Below are positions 16,295 to 25,325 of a DNA stretch of 63,297 bases, one piece after another (the stretch's first letter is position 1; the number at the start of each line of letters is the position of its first letter). The translations under genes and the position numbers were made by a program. The notes beneath the pieces are model-generated. The model did not search any database, was not told the origin of the DNA, and saw only the letters and a list, made by a program, of their open reading frames with translations. The stretch spans positions 1 through 63,297 of the forward strand of contig JAEWLW010000019.1 of NCBI GenBank assembly GCA_023457355.1, in the 5' to 3' direction. The stretch comes from Bacillota bacterium. Its GTDB lineage: Bacteria > Bacillota > Clostridia > Oscillospirales > Ruminococcaceae.

Positions 16295-16500
16295 GTCTGA
16301 GAGCCTTGGGCAGCGGGGGTGATATGGCCCGTGTTTTTCGCTCCTAAAAGCAAAGAATGCGGTACAGCGGACCGGCCCCAATAAAAACAGCTTTATGCTT
16401 ATTGAAAATCAGTCCGGCGATAAAGCCGTGTTCAAGTCCCTGCGGTCTCATGGGATCATCACGGTAAAATGCCGCACCAGATGATAGTCCGTTGTCTGAT
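16295..16500 (+). ncRNA. ssrS: Structured RNA upstream of mgsA, probable 6S RNA
   Basis: About 205 bases lie between a near-consensus promoter and the mgsA ribosome site, with no reading frame. Long-range pairing gives a rod. TTGGGCAGCGG (16306-16316) pairs with CCGTTGTCTGA (16489-16499). ATATGG (16322-16327) pairs with CCAGAT (16477-16482), and TGCGGTA (16358-16364) with TGCCGCA (16470-16476). A terminal hairpin CAATAA/TTATTG (16379-16404) and a 3'-side hairpin CCGTG/CACGG (16426-16464) sit inside. Size, rod shape, internal bubble and position before mgsA/rarA fit a 6S RNA, which binds sigma-70 RNA polymerase. A cis leader of mgsA is the alternative. Confidence 0.55.
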
Positions 16501-16534
16501 GTCCAATCTCATGTTTTTCAGGAGGTAAATTTTT

Positions 16535-17785
16535 ATGAACGCACCGCTTGCCGCCCTGCTGCGCCCTAAAACACTGGATGAGGTCGTCGGGCAAGGCCAC
16601 TTATTGGCGCCGGGCGCCGTGCTGCGCGGTATTGTGGAGAGCGGCAAAGTGCCTAATCTGATTTTTTACGGCCCGTCCGGCGTGGGTAAGACCACGGTGG
16701 CACGCATCATCGCCGCCTCAACCGGCAAGCTGCTGCGGCACCTCAACGGCACCACCTGCGGCACCGCAGACCTCAAAGAGGTCTTCGACGCCCGCAATAC
16801 CCTTTCGGGTTACAACGGCATCCTGCTGTATCTTGATGAGATTCAATATCTCAACAAAAAGCAGCAGCAGACACTGTTGGAATATATTGAGGACGGCAGT
16901 GTCACGCTGATTGCCTCCACAACCGAAAACCCCTATTTTTACGTATACGGCGCGGTGCTTTCCCGCTGCACGGTCTTTGAATTCAAACCCGTGCCGCCGC
17001 AGGAGGTTAAGCGCACCGTGCTGCGCGCGTTTGAAAAAGCGGGCGAGCAGTACGGGCAGGCATTTACGCTGGCGGAAGGCGCCGCCGACTATATCGCCGC
17101 AAGTTGTGGCGGAGACGTTCGCAAAGCTCTCAACGCCGTTGAAGCGTTGACGCTTGCCTGCGCCGACGGGCAAATCACCCTCGAAGCCGCACAGGCGGTG
17201 TCGCAGCGCTCGGCCATGCGCTATGACCGTGACGGCGATGCGCATTACGACATTCTGTCCGCTTTTCAAAAATCCCTGCGCGGATCGGATGAGAACGCCG
17301 CGCTACACTATCTGGCGCGCATGCTGGAAGCGGGCGACCTGATCTCCGCCTGCCGCCGCCTGCTGGTGTGCGCCGCCGAGGACGTCGGGCTGGCCTGGCC
17401 GCAGATCATCCCCATCGTCAAAGCCTGTGTTGATTCCGCCATGCAGCTGGGCTTGCCGGAAGCGCGCATCCCGCTGGCAAACGCCGTCATTTTGGTGGCC
17501 ACCAGCCCCAAATCCAACACCGCCATCTGTGCGGTTGATGCCGCCATGCAGGATGTGGAACAGGGCAAGGGCGGGGATATTCCCGACAGCCTGCGCGACG
17601 GGCACTATGAAGGCGCTAAAAAGCTTGGGCATGCCACCGGTTATCGTTATCCGCACGATTTTGGCGGCTGGGTAGAACAGCAATATCTGCCCGACGCCCT
17701 CAGGGATAGAACCTATTACACCTTTGGCAACAACAAAACAGAACAGGCGGCACTGGCATTCCGCAAGAAACAACGTGGGGAATAG
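16535..17785 (+). CDS. mgsA: Replication-associated recombination protein MgsA/RarA
   Basis: This 416-residue AAA+ ATPase of the RarA/MgsA/WRNIP1 family acts at stalled replication forks. The Walker A motif is GPSGVGKTT (46-54), the Walker B LLYLDEIQYLN is at about 96-106, and sensor 1 is ASTTEN. The C-terminal tetramerisation region with LPDALRDRTYYTFGNNK is typical. The start at 16535 has AGGAGGT eight bases upstream. It follows the structured RNA on the same strand and may share its promoter. Confidence 0.95.
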   Translation: MNAPLAALLRPKTLDEVVGQGHLLAPGAVLRGIVESGKVPNLIFYGPSGVGKTTVARIIAASTGKLLRHLNGTTCGTADLKEVFDARNTLSGYNGILLYLDEIQYLNKKQQQTLLEYIEDGSVTLIASTTENPYFYVYGAVLSRCTVFEFKPVPPQEVKRTVLRAFEKAGEQYGQAFTLAEGAADYIAASCGGDVRKALNAVEALTLACADGQITLEAAQAVSQRSAMRYDRDGDAHYDILSAFQKSLRGSDENAALHYLARMLEAGDLISACRRLLVCAAEDVGLAWPQIIPIVKACVDSAMQLGLPEARIPLANAVILVATSPKSNTAICAVDAAMQDVEQGKGGDIPDSLRDGHYEGAKKLGHATGYRYPHDFGGWVEQQYLPDALRDRTYYTFGNNKTEQAALAFRKKQRGE

Positions 17786-17844
17786 GCTGACGCACCGTCA
17801 TCTCAAAGAGATTTATATTATTTATATTATGATTGGAGGATATG

Positions 17845-18069
17845 ATGAATTGTCCCAAATGTAATAAAGAAATGCAATTAGGATATTTGCAAACAGGAAA
17901 TCTAATAGCCTTTAATAAACAAAGGCATAAATTGTCCTTAAACCCCAAAGACCCTGAAGATGTTATGATTGCAAGAAAAACTTTTTCTTCAAATGATTTT
18001 AAAGGGTATATCTGCAAGGATTGTGGATTTGTGGTTTTTGATTATAAAAATCCAATAACACGATTTTAG
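17845..18069 (+). CDS. Zinc-ribbon protein (DUF6487-like)
   Basis: The 74-residue product opens with MNCPKCNKEM and closes with YICKDCGFVVFDYKN, giving two CxxC pairs about 45 residues apart that should bind one zinc ion. This pattern fits the DUF6487 group of small clostridial zinc-ribbon proteins of unknown function. GGAGG at 17835 favours the ATG at 17845 over those just upstream. The gene is much more AT-rich than mgsA before it and shares this with the next gene, suggesting joint acquisition. Confidence 0.75.
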   Translation: MNCPKCNKEMQLGYLQTGNLIAFNKQRHKLSLNPKDPEDVMIARKTFSSNDFKGYICKDCGFVVFDYKNPITRF

Positions 18070-18108
18070 TTATGTTGTGGATTATCTATAGAACAAAGGG
18101 AGGATAAC

Positions 18109-18474
18109 ATGGAATACAAAATATTAGGCAAGAAAAATGATATTGTACTAATTATTACCGATAAGATTATTATCAAAGATTCTCAATCCGCACTGGATTT
18201 GGTTGCCTCCGCACAATACGAAACCGATTGCGACAAGCTTATAATAGACAAATCATGCGTGACAGATGATTTTTTTGTTTTAAGCACGGGGATTGCAGGA
18301 GAAATATTGCAGAAGTTTATCAACTATCGTAAAAAAATCGCCATCGTTGGAGATTACTCCAAATACACAAGCAAGCCGCTTAAGGACTTTATATATGAAA
18401 GCAACAATGGAAACAGTATTTATTTTTTGCCAAGCATAGAGGAAGCCGTGCGTAAATTAGATAATGCTCAATGA
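18109..18474 (+). CDS. DUF4180 domain-containing protein
   Basis: The 121-residue protein matches the DUF4180 pattern. It has a hydrophobic N-terminal strand, a central CDKLIIDKSCVTDDFFVLST, then GIAGEILQKFINYRKKIAIV and a segment ending in KDFIYESN. The fold resembles a STAS-like or anti-sigma-antagonist layout, but the function is unknown. GGGAGG lies 8 bases before the ATG. It is AT-rich like its upstream neighbour, 39 bases away, and in other bacteria the family is often found next to small regulators or flavoproteins. Confidence 0.85.
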   Translation: MEYKILGKKNDIVLIITDKIIIKDSQSALDLVASAQYETDCDKLIIDKSCVTDDFFVLSTGIAGEILQKFINYRKKIAIVGDYSKYTSKPLKDFIYESNNGNSIYFLPSIEEAVRKLDNAQ

Positions 18475-18617
18475 GCCTAATATATAGCGGCTAAATCCCA
18501 TCTTTTATGGATTGTCAGAATTATTTGTTATGAGCATACTTAGCAGTTCGACCAGACGTTTGAGTGATCATTTTGTGATCTATTGTAAAGAACGAATCCG
18601 GAAGGGGATGGTTTTAT

Positions 18618-19277
18618 ATGAAAGCAATTGCCGTAAACGGAAGTCCGAGAAGAAACCAGAACACCGCAACCCTCTTGGAAAAAGCCCTTGATGGCGCTAA
18701 GTCAACCGGGGCCCAAACAGAGCTGATTCATTTGTATGATTTGCAGTTTAGCGGCTGCACAAGCTGCTTTGCCTGTAAAAGAAAAAACGCCGGACTTGCA
18801 GGCCATTGCGCACTGAAGGATGATTTATCGTATTGCCTCGAAAAAATTCTTGAATGCGATGTGCTGCTGTTGGGTTCGCCTGTCTATTTTGACAACCTCA
18901 CCGGAGAAATGCTCTGTTTTCTGGAGCGATTGCTGTTTCCAAATCTCTCTTATAATGCGGGGGCTCCGTCTCTATTCAGGGGAAAGATCGCCTCAGGTTT
19001 TATTTATACGATGAATCTCCCAGAAGAGGCCATGATTCAAAGAAATTATCAGGCCGTATTCCAACATTATCAACAACTCCTGCACAGGTTGTTCGGTGGC
19101 GTTTCAGAAATTTTGATCGCCAACGATACGTATCAATTTGATGATTATTCTAAATATGAAGCCTCTAAGTTCGATGAAAAGCATAAAGCGCAGGTGAGAG
19201 CCGAACAGTTTCCTGTTACCTGTCAAAAAGCCTTTGCCATGGGCGCCAGGCTATCAAGCGGCTGCGCGGATTATTAG
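18618..19277 (+). CDS. NADPH-dependent FMN reductase family flavoprotein
   Basis: The 219-residue protein is a flavodoxin-fold FMN protein of the iron-sulfur flavoprotein/NAD(P)H oxidoreductase group. The phosphate-binding loop is NGSPRRNQNTATLL (residues 7-20). Two cysteine pairs, GCTSCFACK (about 51-59) and the later HCALKDD, resemble the CX2CX2C cluster site of Isf proteins, although spacing is not the full canonical form. LLGSPVYFDNLTGEM is the flavin-ring loop. The ribosome site is GGAAGGGG. It stands alone, after the AT-rich pair, and its electron partner is not visible. Confidence 0.8.
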   Translation: MKAIAVNGSPRRNQNTATLLEKALDGAKSTGAQTELIHLYDLQFSGCTSCFACKRKNAGLAGHCALKDDLSYCLEKILECDVLLLGSPVYFDNLTGEMLCFLERLLFPNLSYNAGAPSLFRGKIASGFIYTMNLPEEAMIQRNYQAVFQHYQQLLHRLFGGVSEILIANDTYQFDDYSKYEASKFDEKHKAQVRAEQFPVTCQKAFAMGARLSSGCADY

Positions 19278-19498
19278 CCGATGATCTTAAAAACCATCCC
19301 GCCCTTGCGCCCTGTTTTTCCATGCTGCCACGTTGTTCTCGCCAGAAGCCTGCCTGCCTTCGCCGTCCGTCTTTCAGCGCGAAAAACAGCTTCGTAAATG
19401 TCAGGCCGCTTTTCAAGCGAATCCACTATAAGCGTTGTTTTTCTATAAAAATGGTCAAAACGGGGCCGCCGTTAACAGAAAAGGCGCCTGAAAAGTCC

Positions 19499-19533
19499 GA
19501 GGGCGGAACCGGCTTCAAGCCGGTTCCGCCCTC
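19499..19533. terminator. Strong bidirectional hairpin terminator
   Basis: GAGGGCGGAACCGGC and GCCGGTTCCGCCCTC pair perfectly over 15 bp around a TTCAA loop. It lies between the converging flavoprotein and EF-G-like genes. No poly-T tract is long on either side, but stem strength and place support termination. The 220 bases before it hold no gene. Confidence 0.75.
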
Positions 19534-19559
19534 TTCTAAATTCCTCTCTCTTGGCGCAA

Positions 19560-21632
19560 CTATTCTTCCTCTGCCAGGGCTTTGGCCTCGGCGACAACCG
19601 CCGCTTCCAGCTGGCCCGGCAGCTGTTCGTAACGCTCAAAGCTCAACACAAAGCTACCCCTACCCTGTGTCATGGAGCGCAACGTGGTGGTGAAATCGTA
19701 CATCTCGCTCATGGGTACTTCGCCGACAATCTCCTGTGTGCCGTCGCCCCACGGGTTCATGCCCAGAATGCGGCCGCGGCGCTTGTTGAGATCGCCCATA
19801 ATATCGCCGGTGTAAGCTTCCGGCACATAAACCTTTAAGGTGCCGATCGGTTCCAGAATAACAGGGCCCGCCTGGGGAATACCGGCCTTGTAGGCCAGAG
19901 AGGCCGCCGTCTTAAAGGCCATTTCAGAAGAATCCACCGGGTGGTAAGAGCCATCCACCAGCGTGGCTTTAAGCCCAACCATGGGGTATCCCGCCAGCAT
20001 GCCGCTCTTGATGCATTCCTGCAGCCCCTTTTCAACCGCCGGGAAGAAGTTTCTGGGCACAGCGCCACCGAACACATTCTCGGCAAAGGTAAGGCCATCG
20101 CCCTCGCAGGGCTCAAACTCGATCCAAACATCGCCAAACTGGCCGTGACCGCCCGACTGCTTTTTGTGCCTGCCCTGTACCTTAACCTTTTTGCGTATTG
20201 TCTCGCGGTAGGCAACACGCGGTTTTTTCAGCTCCACCTCGGTGCCAAACTTCGTCTTTAAGCGGCTGATGATGACGTCCAAATGCTGCTCGCCCAGCCC
20301 GGAAAGCAGTTGCTGCCGCGACTCGCCGTCCTGTACAAAGGTGACAACCGGGTCTTCCTCAATCAACCGCTGGATACCCTGTGCAACCTTGCCTTCTTCG
20401 CCCTTCTTTTTGGCTTTTATCGCCATTGTGAGCGTGGCCAGCGGATAGCCGATCCCACGCAGGGACAAAATGCGCTTGGGGTCGCAAAGCGTATCGCCGG
20501 TGAGCGTCTCGCTCAGCTTGGCAACCGCGCAGATATCGCCTGCGGCCACGGCGGAAACGTCCTCCTGTTTTTTGCCGGTGACATAAATAATCTTGCCCAG
20601 CCGCTCGGGGTTGCCGGTGCGGGCGTTTACGGGCGAAATTTCGTTTGAAAGCTTGCCTGAAATCACTTTGACATAGGATAGTTTGCCGATAAACGGATCG
20701 GCAACTGTTTTAAAGACATAAGCGCAAAGCGGCTCAAGAACATCACATTTGCATTCAACCTCTTCGCCCTCCGCAGTCAACCCAACTTCGTTGCCCGCAT
20801 TTTTCGCGGAAGGCATGTGGTTAACAATGGCGTCCAGCAGGGCGTCCACGCCCTCCAGCGTCAGCGCAGAACCGCAGACAACCGGGAATATTTTCCCGAC
20901 GCGCAGTCCTTCGTTAATGCCAAAGATCATCTCTTCAGTCGTAAAGGTGCCGCCCCCGAAAAATTTTTCCATCAGATTCTCATCCGATTCGGCCACCGCC
21001 TCAGAGATGATGTTGCGGCATTCCTCGACAAAGCCGCCAACGTTGGGCATCGAGCCCTGACGGCGGTTGCCGTTTTCGTGCACAAACGCTTTGTTGGCGA
21101 CGAGGTCGATATAGCATTCAATGCCCTTGCCCTCGGTATAGGGTACAACCATGGGGCAAACCTGCGGGCCAAAGGTGGTGCGCAGCTGGCCCAGAACCTT
21201 ATAGAAATCAGCGTTTTCGGAATCCATCTTATTGATGAAAAACATCACTTGTTTATTCTGCTCGCGCGCCAGCTTATACGCTTTTTCGGTACCGACCGTC
21301 ACACCGCTGCGTGCCGAAACGACGATAACCACGCTGCCCGCGGCACGGATGCCCTCATACATGCCGGTGGCAAAATCAAACGCGCCGGGGGTGTCTATCA
21401 AATTAATTTTTGTATTATTCCATTCAACCGGGGCAATCGCCGCAGAAACCGAAACCGAACGCCTGGTTTCTTCGGGATCAAAATCACAGACCGTCGTACC
21501 ATTTTCCGTCTTGCCTAGGCGATCGGTAACACCTGCGCGAAACAAAATGGCCTCTGCAAGCGAGGTTTTACCGCATGAGCCGTGACCGGCAAACGCAATG
21601 TTTCTGATCTTATCCGCGAGATACTGTCTCAT
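19560..21632 (-). CDS. Elongation factor G-like GTPase (EF-G paralogue)
   Basis: The 690-residue protein has the EF-G domain order: GTPase, domain II (about 300-380), III, IV (YRETIRKKVKVQGRHKKQSG) and V. The P-loop is AGHGSCGKTS (15-24) and G4 is NKMD (134-137). Switch II reads DTPGAFDF (80-87), so the histidine that activates water in true EF-G (DTPGH) is alanine. Switch I has RRSVSV in place of RGITI. This marks the divergent FusA-like subfamily common in Clostridia rather than the housekeeping EF-G. Its role, perhaps in ribosome rescue or modulation, is not established. It has its own unit and converges on the flavoprotein gene. Confidence 0.9.
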   Translation of the reverse strand: MRQYLADKIRNIAFAGHGSCGKTSLAEAILFRAGVTDRLGKTENGTTVCDFDPEETRRSVSVSAAIAPVEWNNTKINLIDTPGAFDFATGMYEGIRAAGSVVIVVSARSGVTVGTEKAYKLAREQNKQVMFFINKMDSENADFYKVLGQLRTTFGPQVCPMVVPYTEGKGIECYIDLVANKAFVHENGNRRQGSMPNVGGFVEECRNIISEAVAESDENLMEKFFGGGTFTTEEMIFGINEGLRVGKIFPVVCGSALTLEGVDALLDAIVNHMPSAKNAGNEVGLTAEGEEVECKCDVLEPLCAYVFKTVADPFIGKLSYVKVISGKLSNEISPVNARTGNPERLGKIIYVTGKKQEDVSAVAAGDICAVAKLSETLTGDTLCDPKRILSLRGIGYPLATLTMAIKAKKKGEEGKVAQGIQRLIEEDPVVTFVQDGESRQQLLSGLGEQHLDVIISRLKTKFGTEVELKKPRVAYRETIRKKVKVQGRHKKQSGGHGQFGDVWIEFEPCEGDGLTFAENVFGGAVPRNFFPAVEKGLQECIKSGMLAGYPMVGLKATLVDGSYHPVDSSEMAFKTAASLAYKAGIPQAGPVILEPIGTLKVYVPEAYTGDIMGDLNKRRGRILGMNPWGDGTQEIVGEVPMSEMYDFTTTLRSMTQGRGSFVLSFERYEQLPGQLEAAVVAEAKALAEEE

Positions 21633-21838
21633 TTTTCTTTACCCCTTTCAATATGCCGAAAAAGCCACCAGCATATTGTGTATTTTGCACAGTGATTTGG
21701 CTATTAACCCTATCACATATGTTTAATTATACTGGATGCGTGCGAACCTGACAAGCCCTTTGGGAAAAAAAGGCGTTTAAATAAAATCTGTTCTTTATGC
21801 TTGGCGGTTTTGCATATACATCAACGAGGTGAATTGAC

Positions 21839-22348
21839 ATGTTGATGTATGCCTTCCGTTTTAACAGACGGGTTCGCCGTTCCGCACTGCTTCTTTTACT
21901 GCTGCTGGCTGTCATGGTGGCAGGTCGGCTGGTGCTGAACCTGATTCCCGAAGGAAACGCCGCACTCACAGGCGCTCAAATCAAACGCCAAAGCGGCAAA
22001 ACCGAGGAACAACGACAGGAATTTCTGGCGGCACTCGGCTGGGTCGTCAATCCCGAGCCGGATGAAGTTGTTGAGGTCATTATTCCCAAAAAATTTGATG
22101 AAGTCTATGAAAACTATAATAATATTCAAAAAGAGCAGGGTATGGATCTCTCTCGCTACAGGGGCAAGCGCTGCAAACGTTACAGCTACACAGTGCTCAA
22201 CTACCCGGGTGGCGCACAGAACGTTCGCTTAAACCTTCTTGTGTGCGGAAATAAAATTGTCGGCGGAGATGTCAGTTCGCTTGGGCTGGACGGATTTATG
22301 CAGGGGCTTGCCTTCCCCGCAGAATCCTCCACCGCAAAGACCGGCTGA
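21839..22348 (+). CDS. DUF4830 domain-containing membrane-anchored protein
   Basis: The 169-residue protein has a basic N-terminus and one membrane helix (about 14-35, LLLLLLAVMVAGRLVLNLIP), then an external domain. The domain matches DUF4830, with FLAALGWVVNPEPDEVVEV (about 61-79), IPKKFDEVYENYNNIQKEQG and RYSYTVLNYPGG followed by a GGDV turn. The function is unknown; the family occurs in Clostridia and is often near cell-envelope or RNA-modification genes. The ATG at 21839 follows GAGGTG. The next gene starts 62 bases downstream on the same strand. Confidence 0.85.
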   Translation: MLMYAFRFNRRVRRSALLLLLLLAVMVAGRLVLNLIPEGNAALTGAQIKRQSGKTEEQRQEFLAALGWVVNPEPDEVVEVIIPKKFDEVYENYNNIQKEQGMDLSRYRGKRCKRYSYTVLNYPGGAQNVRLNLLVCGNKIVGGDVSSLGLDGFMQGLAFPAESSTAKTG

Positions 22349-22410
22349 CCAAATTGTACAAAATCCCCTCGCTGTGCTATGATAGCATCATGACAGCAGG
22401 GGGGATTTTT

Positions 22411-23136
22411 TTGGCTGAAATTCGTTTGGACAAGCTGCTTTCCACCGCAAAAGGCTTTTCACGCACAGATGCAAAACGGCTGTTGGCCGACGGCGCCGTC
22501 TCGGTGGACGGCAGGGTCATCAAATCCGGCAGTGAAAAAGCCGACCCGGACCGGCAAACCGTTCTGTTAAACGGTGAACCGGTTCTGTTTCAGGCACATC
22601 TTTACATCCTGATGAATAAACCGCTCGGAGTGGTTTCTTCCACCGACGACCCGACGAGCAAAACCGTATTGGAACTGCTTTCTCCCGAGTTTCAACGCAA
22701 GGGGCTGTTCCCCGCCGGGCGCCTGGACAAATATACCGAGGGCATGTTGATTATTACCGACGACGGCGATTTTGCCCACCGCATCGTCGCGCCCAAAAAG
22801 CATTTGCCCAAGGTTTACGAATTTGAACTGGATGCGCCTGTTTTAAACGCAGAATTGGTTGAGAAGTTTTCACAGGGGGTTTATCTGGGCGGGGGCCGCT
22901 ATTCCTCCCCGGCCATTTTGGAACCACTTTCCGAAACGGCGGGAAAGGTGACCATATTTGAAGGAATCTACCATCAGGTGCGGCGTATGTTTGACCAGAA
23001 CGGCGGCAAGGTCACCCGTTTAAATAGAATTTGTATCGGGGGGCTTTTGCTCGACCCTGCGCTTTTGCCGGGTGAAAGCCGGTTACTTTTTCCTGAAGAA
23101 ATGGAAAAGTTATTCCAGCCTTGTAATTCTATTTGA
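22411..23136 (+). CDS. Pseudouridine synthase, RsuA family
   Basis: The 241-residue enzyme has an N-terminal S4 RNA-binding domain (residues 1-60, from RLDKLLSTAKGFSRTDAKRL) and a catalytic domain with the motif AGRLDKYTEGMLIITDDGDF, where Asp is the nucleophile. YHQVRRMF is the conserved C-terminal RNA-binding motif. It probably makes a pseudouridine in 16S rRNA (RsuA/RluF subgroup). I prefer a TTG start at 22411 because AGGGGGG lies just before it and the S4 domain starts there. An ATG at 22390 is the alternative. Confidence 0.9.
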   Translation: MAEIRLDKLLSTAKGFSRTDAKRLLADGAVSVDGRVIKSGSEKADPDRQTVLLNGEPVLFQAHLYILMNKPLGVVSSTDDPTSKTVLELLSPEFQRKGLFPAGRLDKYTEGMLIITDDGDFAHRIVAPKKHLPKVYEFELDAPVLNAELVEKFSQGVYLGGGRYSSPAILEPLSETAGKVTIFEGIYHQVRRMFDQNGGKVTRLNRICIGGLLLDPALLPGESRLLFPEEMEKLFQPCNSI

Positions 23137-23184
23137 CGCGCGTTTTTTGCGATGCTAAAATACGCATAAAAGCGGGGTGTTTAT

Positions 23185-23742
23185 ATGGCATATTTGGAAG
23201 CGATTGACAACTCCAGCCTGTGGCTGGTTCACGATCTGTTTCATTCCGGTTTTCTTGATCGTCTGATGCCTGCAATTACTGCGCTTGGCAACAACGGCGG
23301 AATTTGGGTGGTGATCTGCCTGATTCTGTTGCTCAAAAAGAAAACCCGGCTGGCTGGTGTGACCATGGCGATGGCCATGCTGGTTTGCTATCTGGGGGGC
23401 AACCTATTTTTAAAGAATTTAATCGCCCGCGCGCGCCCTTACACCGACGACCCAACCATTAAGCTGCTGATTCCCCCGGACAGGGAGCTTTACTCCTTCC
23501 CTTCAGGGCATGCCATGTGCAGCTTTGCCGCGGCGACCACCCTGATGCTCTGGCGCCACCGGTTTGGACTGGCCGCCATGATGCTGGCAGCCTTGATTGC
23601 CTTTTCGCGTATCTATCTGATGATGCACTATCCGCTGGATGTGGGGGCCGGCATGGCACTGGGGATTTTATCCGCTGTTATCGCCTGTCGCATCGTTAAA
23701 TTTTATGAGCAGCATCGGCGTTATCACGTCAAGACAATATAG
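23185..23742 (+). CDS. PAP2 family membrane phosphatase
   Basis: The 185-residue membrane protein carries all three parts of the PAP2 phosphatase signature: KNLIARARPY (C1), FPSGHAMCS (C2) and SRIYLMMHYPLD (C3). Five to six hydrophobic helices surround them, with the active site on the outer face. Family members dephosphorylate undecaprenyl diphosphate, phosphatidylglycerol phosphate or similar lipids; an undecaprenyl-PP role is plausible but not proven. It lies 48 bases after the pseudouridine synthase gene and ends at a terminator. Confidence 0.92.
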   Translation: MAYLEAIDNSSLWLVHDLFHSGFLDRLMPAITALGNNGGIWVVICLILLLKKKTRLAGVTMAMAMLVCYLGGNLFLKNLIARARPYTDDPTIKLLIPPDRELYSFPSGHAMCSFAAATTLMLWRHRFGLAAMMLAALIAFSRIYLMMHYPLDVGAGMALGILSAVIACRIVKFYEQHRRYHVKTI

Positions 23743-23778
23743 CTTTTTGCGCTCGTACGAATATTGGGTTAAAAGCAT

Positions 23779-23816
23779 CCGGGCAAAGCCGACAGGCTCT
23801 GCCCGGGTTATTTTTA
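23779..23816 (+). terminator. Terminator after the PAP2 gene
   Basis: CCGGGCAAAGCC (23779-23790) pairs with GGCTCTGCCCGG (23795-23806) with one mismatch around GACA, followed by GTTATTTTTAT. Confidence 0.8.
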
Positions 23817-23852
23817 TAACCGTCAAACCGCATTTTAAGCGGCTAATTGCGC

Positions 23853-25085
23853 TCAGTCCTCTTCGTCGGGCTCGTGTGCGAGGCCGATATCGCTGATCAT
23901 GATGGCACCGGTTGAGATGCTGTCGCGGCCAAATTTTTCGCGGACCGAATCAATCGCTGTTTCCAGCCTTTTTCGGCGCTCACGCTGCTCGGGGGCCGCA
24001 CCGAAAAACGAAAGCTGCTCGGCAGCTTGTGCGGCATCCACCAGATTGGTGCCGGTCACTGTCAGCATTCGGATGGGAATCTGCCCGTTCCAACTGGCTG
24101 CAACCAGCTTCATCGCCGCCTCGGTCAGCTCGGAAGACAGCCCCGTTGGGTTTTGCAGCGGACACTGGCGTGAAGTCGTACGCATATAAGTGTCTTTAAT
24201 TTGAAGCTGAACCGTCCGGCAGCAAAGGCCATGGCGGCGCATACGCGTGGCCACTTCATCACAAAGCGCAGCCACCCCCACGCGAATATCCCGAATATCG
24301 GTCAGATCGCGCCGAAAGGTCATGCCGTTTCCAACCGACTTTATCTCACGCGGCGTGTCGACGCGCCGAACAGGACTGTCGTCCAGCCCGTTGGCGTAGG
24401 CAAAAATCTGCCCGCCCAATTTCCCCAGCCGGGCGGTAAGCTGTGCCGGGTCGGCGGCGGCCAGCTGGCCGATGGTTTGAATATACAGGCCGGAAAGCGT
24501 TTTTTGCACCGATTCCCCGACATATAAAAGTGAGGAAACCTGCAGCGGCCAGAGAATCTGCTGCCAGTTTTGGCGGTCGATGACGGTGGTGGCGTCGGGT
24601 TTTTTATAGTCGGAGCCCAGCTTGGCAAAAATTTTGTTAAAAGACACACCGACCGAGATGGTCAGGCCTGTTTCCTGCCGCACCTCGCGCCGCAGCCTGT
24701 CGGCAATCTCCTGCCCTGTGCCAAAAAGATGCCGTGAGCCGGTGACGTCCAGCCAGGATTCATCAATGCCGAACGGCTCAACCTGATCGGTGTACCGGCG
24801 GTAAATCTCATTGACCAGCTGCGAATATTTGACGTATTCGTCATGATGCGGGCGCACCAGCTTCAGGTCGGGACATTTTCGCTGCGCCTGCCAGATTGTT
24901 TCGGCTGTTTTGACGCCAAACCGCCTGGCCTGCTCATTCTTGGCCAGAATAATGCCATGCCGGCTGTTGGGATCGCCGCAGACCGCCATCGGTCCCGCGC
25001 AGAGCTCGGGGTTTAAGACTGTCTCAACCGAGGCAAAAAAGCCGTTGCAGTCGCAATGCAGAATGATTCTGTCCACAGCAATCAC
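23853..25085 (-). CDS. dinB: Y-family DNA polymerase (DinB/Pol IV-like)
   Basis: The 410-residue protein is a translesion DNA polymerase. The catalytic carboxylates are in ILHCDCNGFFASVE (residues 8-21) and PFGIDESWLDVT (about 103-114). SVGVSFNKIFAKLGSDYKKP is the palm/thumb junction, and the C-terminal little-finger domain is present. A final motif suited to the beta clamp is not clear. No SOS (LexA) box of the GAAC-N4-GTTC type is seen upstream. It is transcribed alone, converging on the PAP2 gene and diverging from the beta-CASP nuclease gene. Confidence 0.92.
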   Translation of the reverse strand: MIAVDRIILHCDCNGFFASVETVLNPELCAGPMAVCGDPNSRHGIILAKNEQARRFGVKTAETIWQAQRKCPDLKLVRPHHDEYVKYSQLVNEIYRRYTDQVEPFGIDESWLDVTGSRHLFGTGQEIADRLRREVRQETGLTISVGVSFNKIFAKLGSDYKKPDATTVIDRQNWQQILWPLQVSSLLYVGESVQKTLSGLYIQTIGQLAAADPAQLTARLGKLGGQIFAYANGLDDSPVRRVDTPREIKSVGNGMTFRRDLTDIRDIRVGVAALCDEVATRMRRHGLCCRTVQLQIKDTYMRTTSRQCPLQNPTGLSSELTEAAMKLVAASWNGQIPIRMLTVTGTNLVDAAQAAEQLSFFGAAPEQRERRKRLETAIDSVREKFGRDSISTGAIMISDIGLAHEPDEED

Positions 25086-25325
25086 CTCTCTTCGCGAATC
25101 ATTTTATCATGTCCGCCTGAATGGTTCAACGTTTAAATCTGTCTTGAATTTGACATGTTTTATGATGTTTCTGTAAAAGTTTATGAAATTCGATTTTTAA
25201 AGATGACATTGTCTGCGCAAAAAGGTATAATAAATTTATTCTATCTTGCAGCCGCGCTTAAGTGTTTATTATCGACCTGTAAGATGCGCAAATTTATGCT
25301 TGGCATATTTGAAGGAGGAAAAGCC

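Noticed and set aside
25086..25150. A LexA/SOS box upstream of dinB
   Set aside because: GAATGGTTC is close to half the motif, but no full GAAC-N4-GTTC dyad was found.
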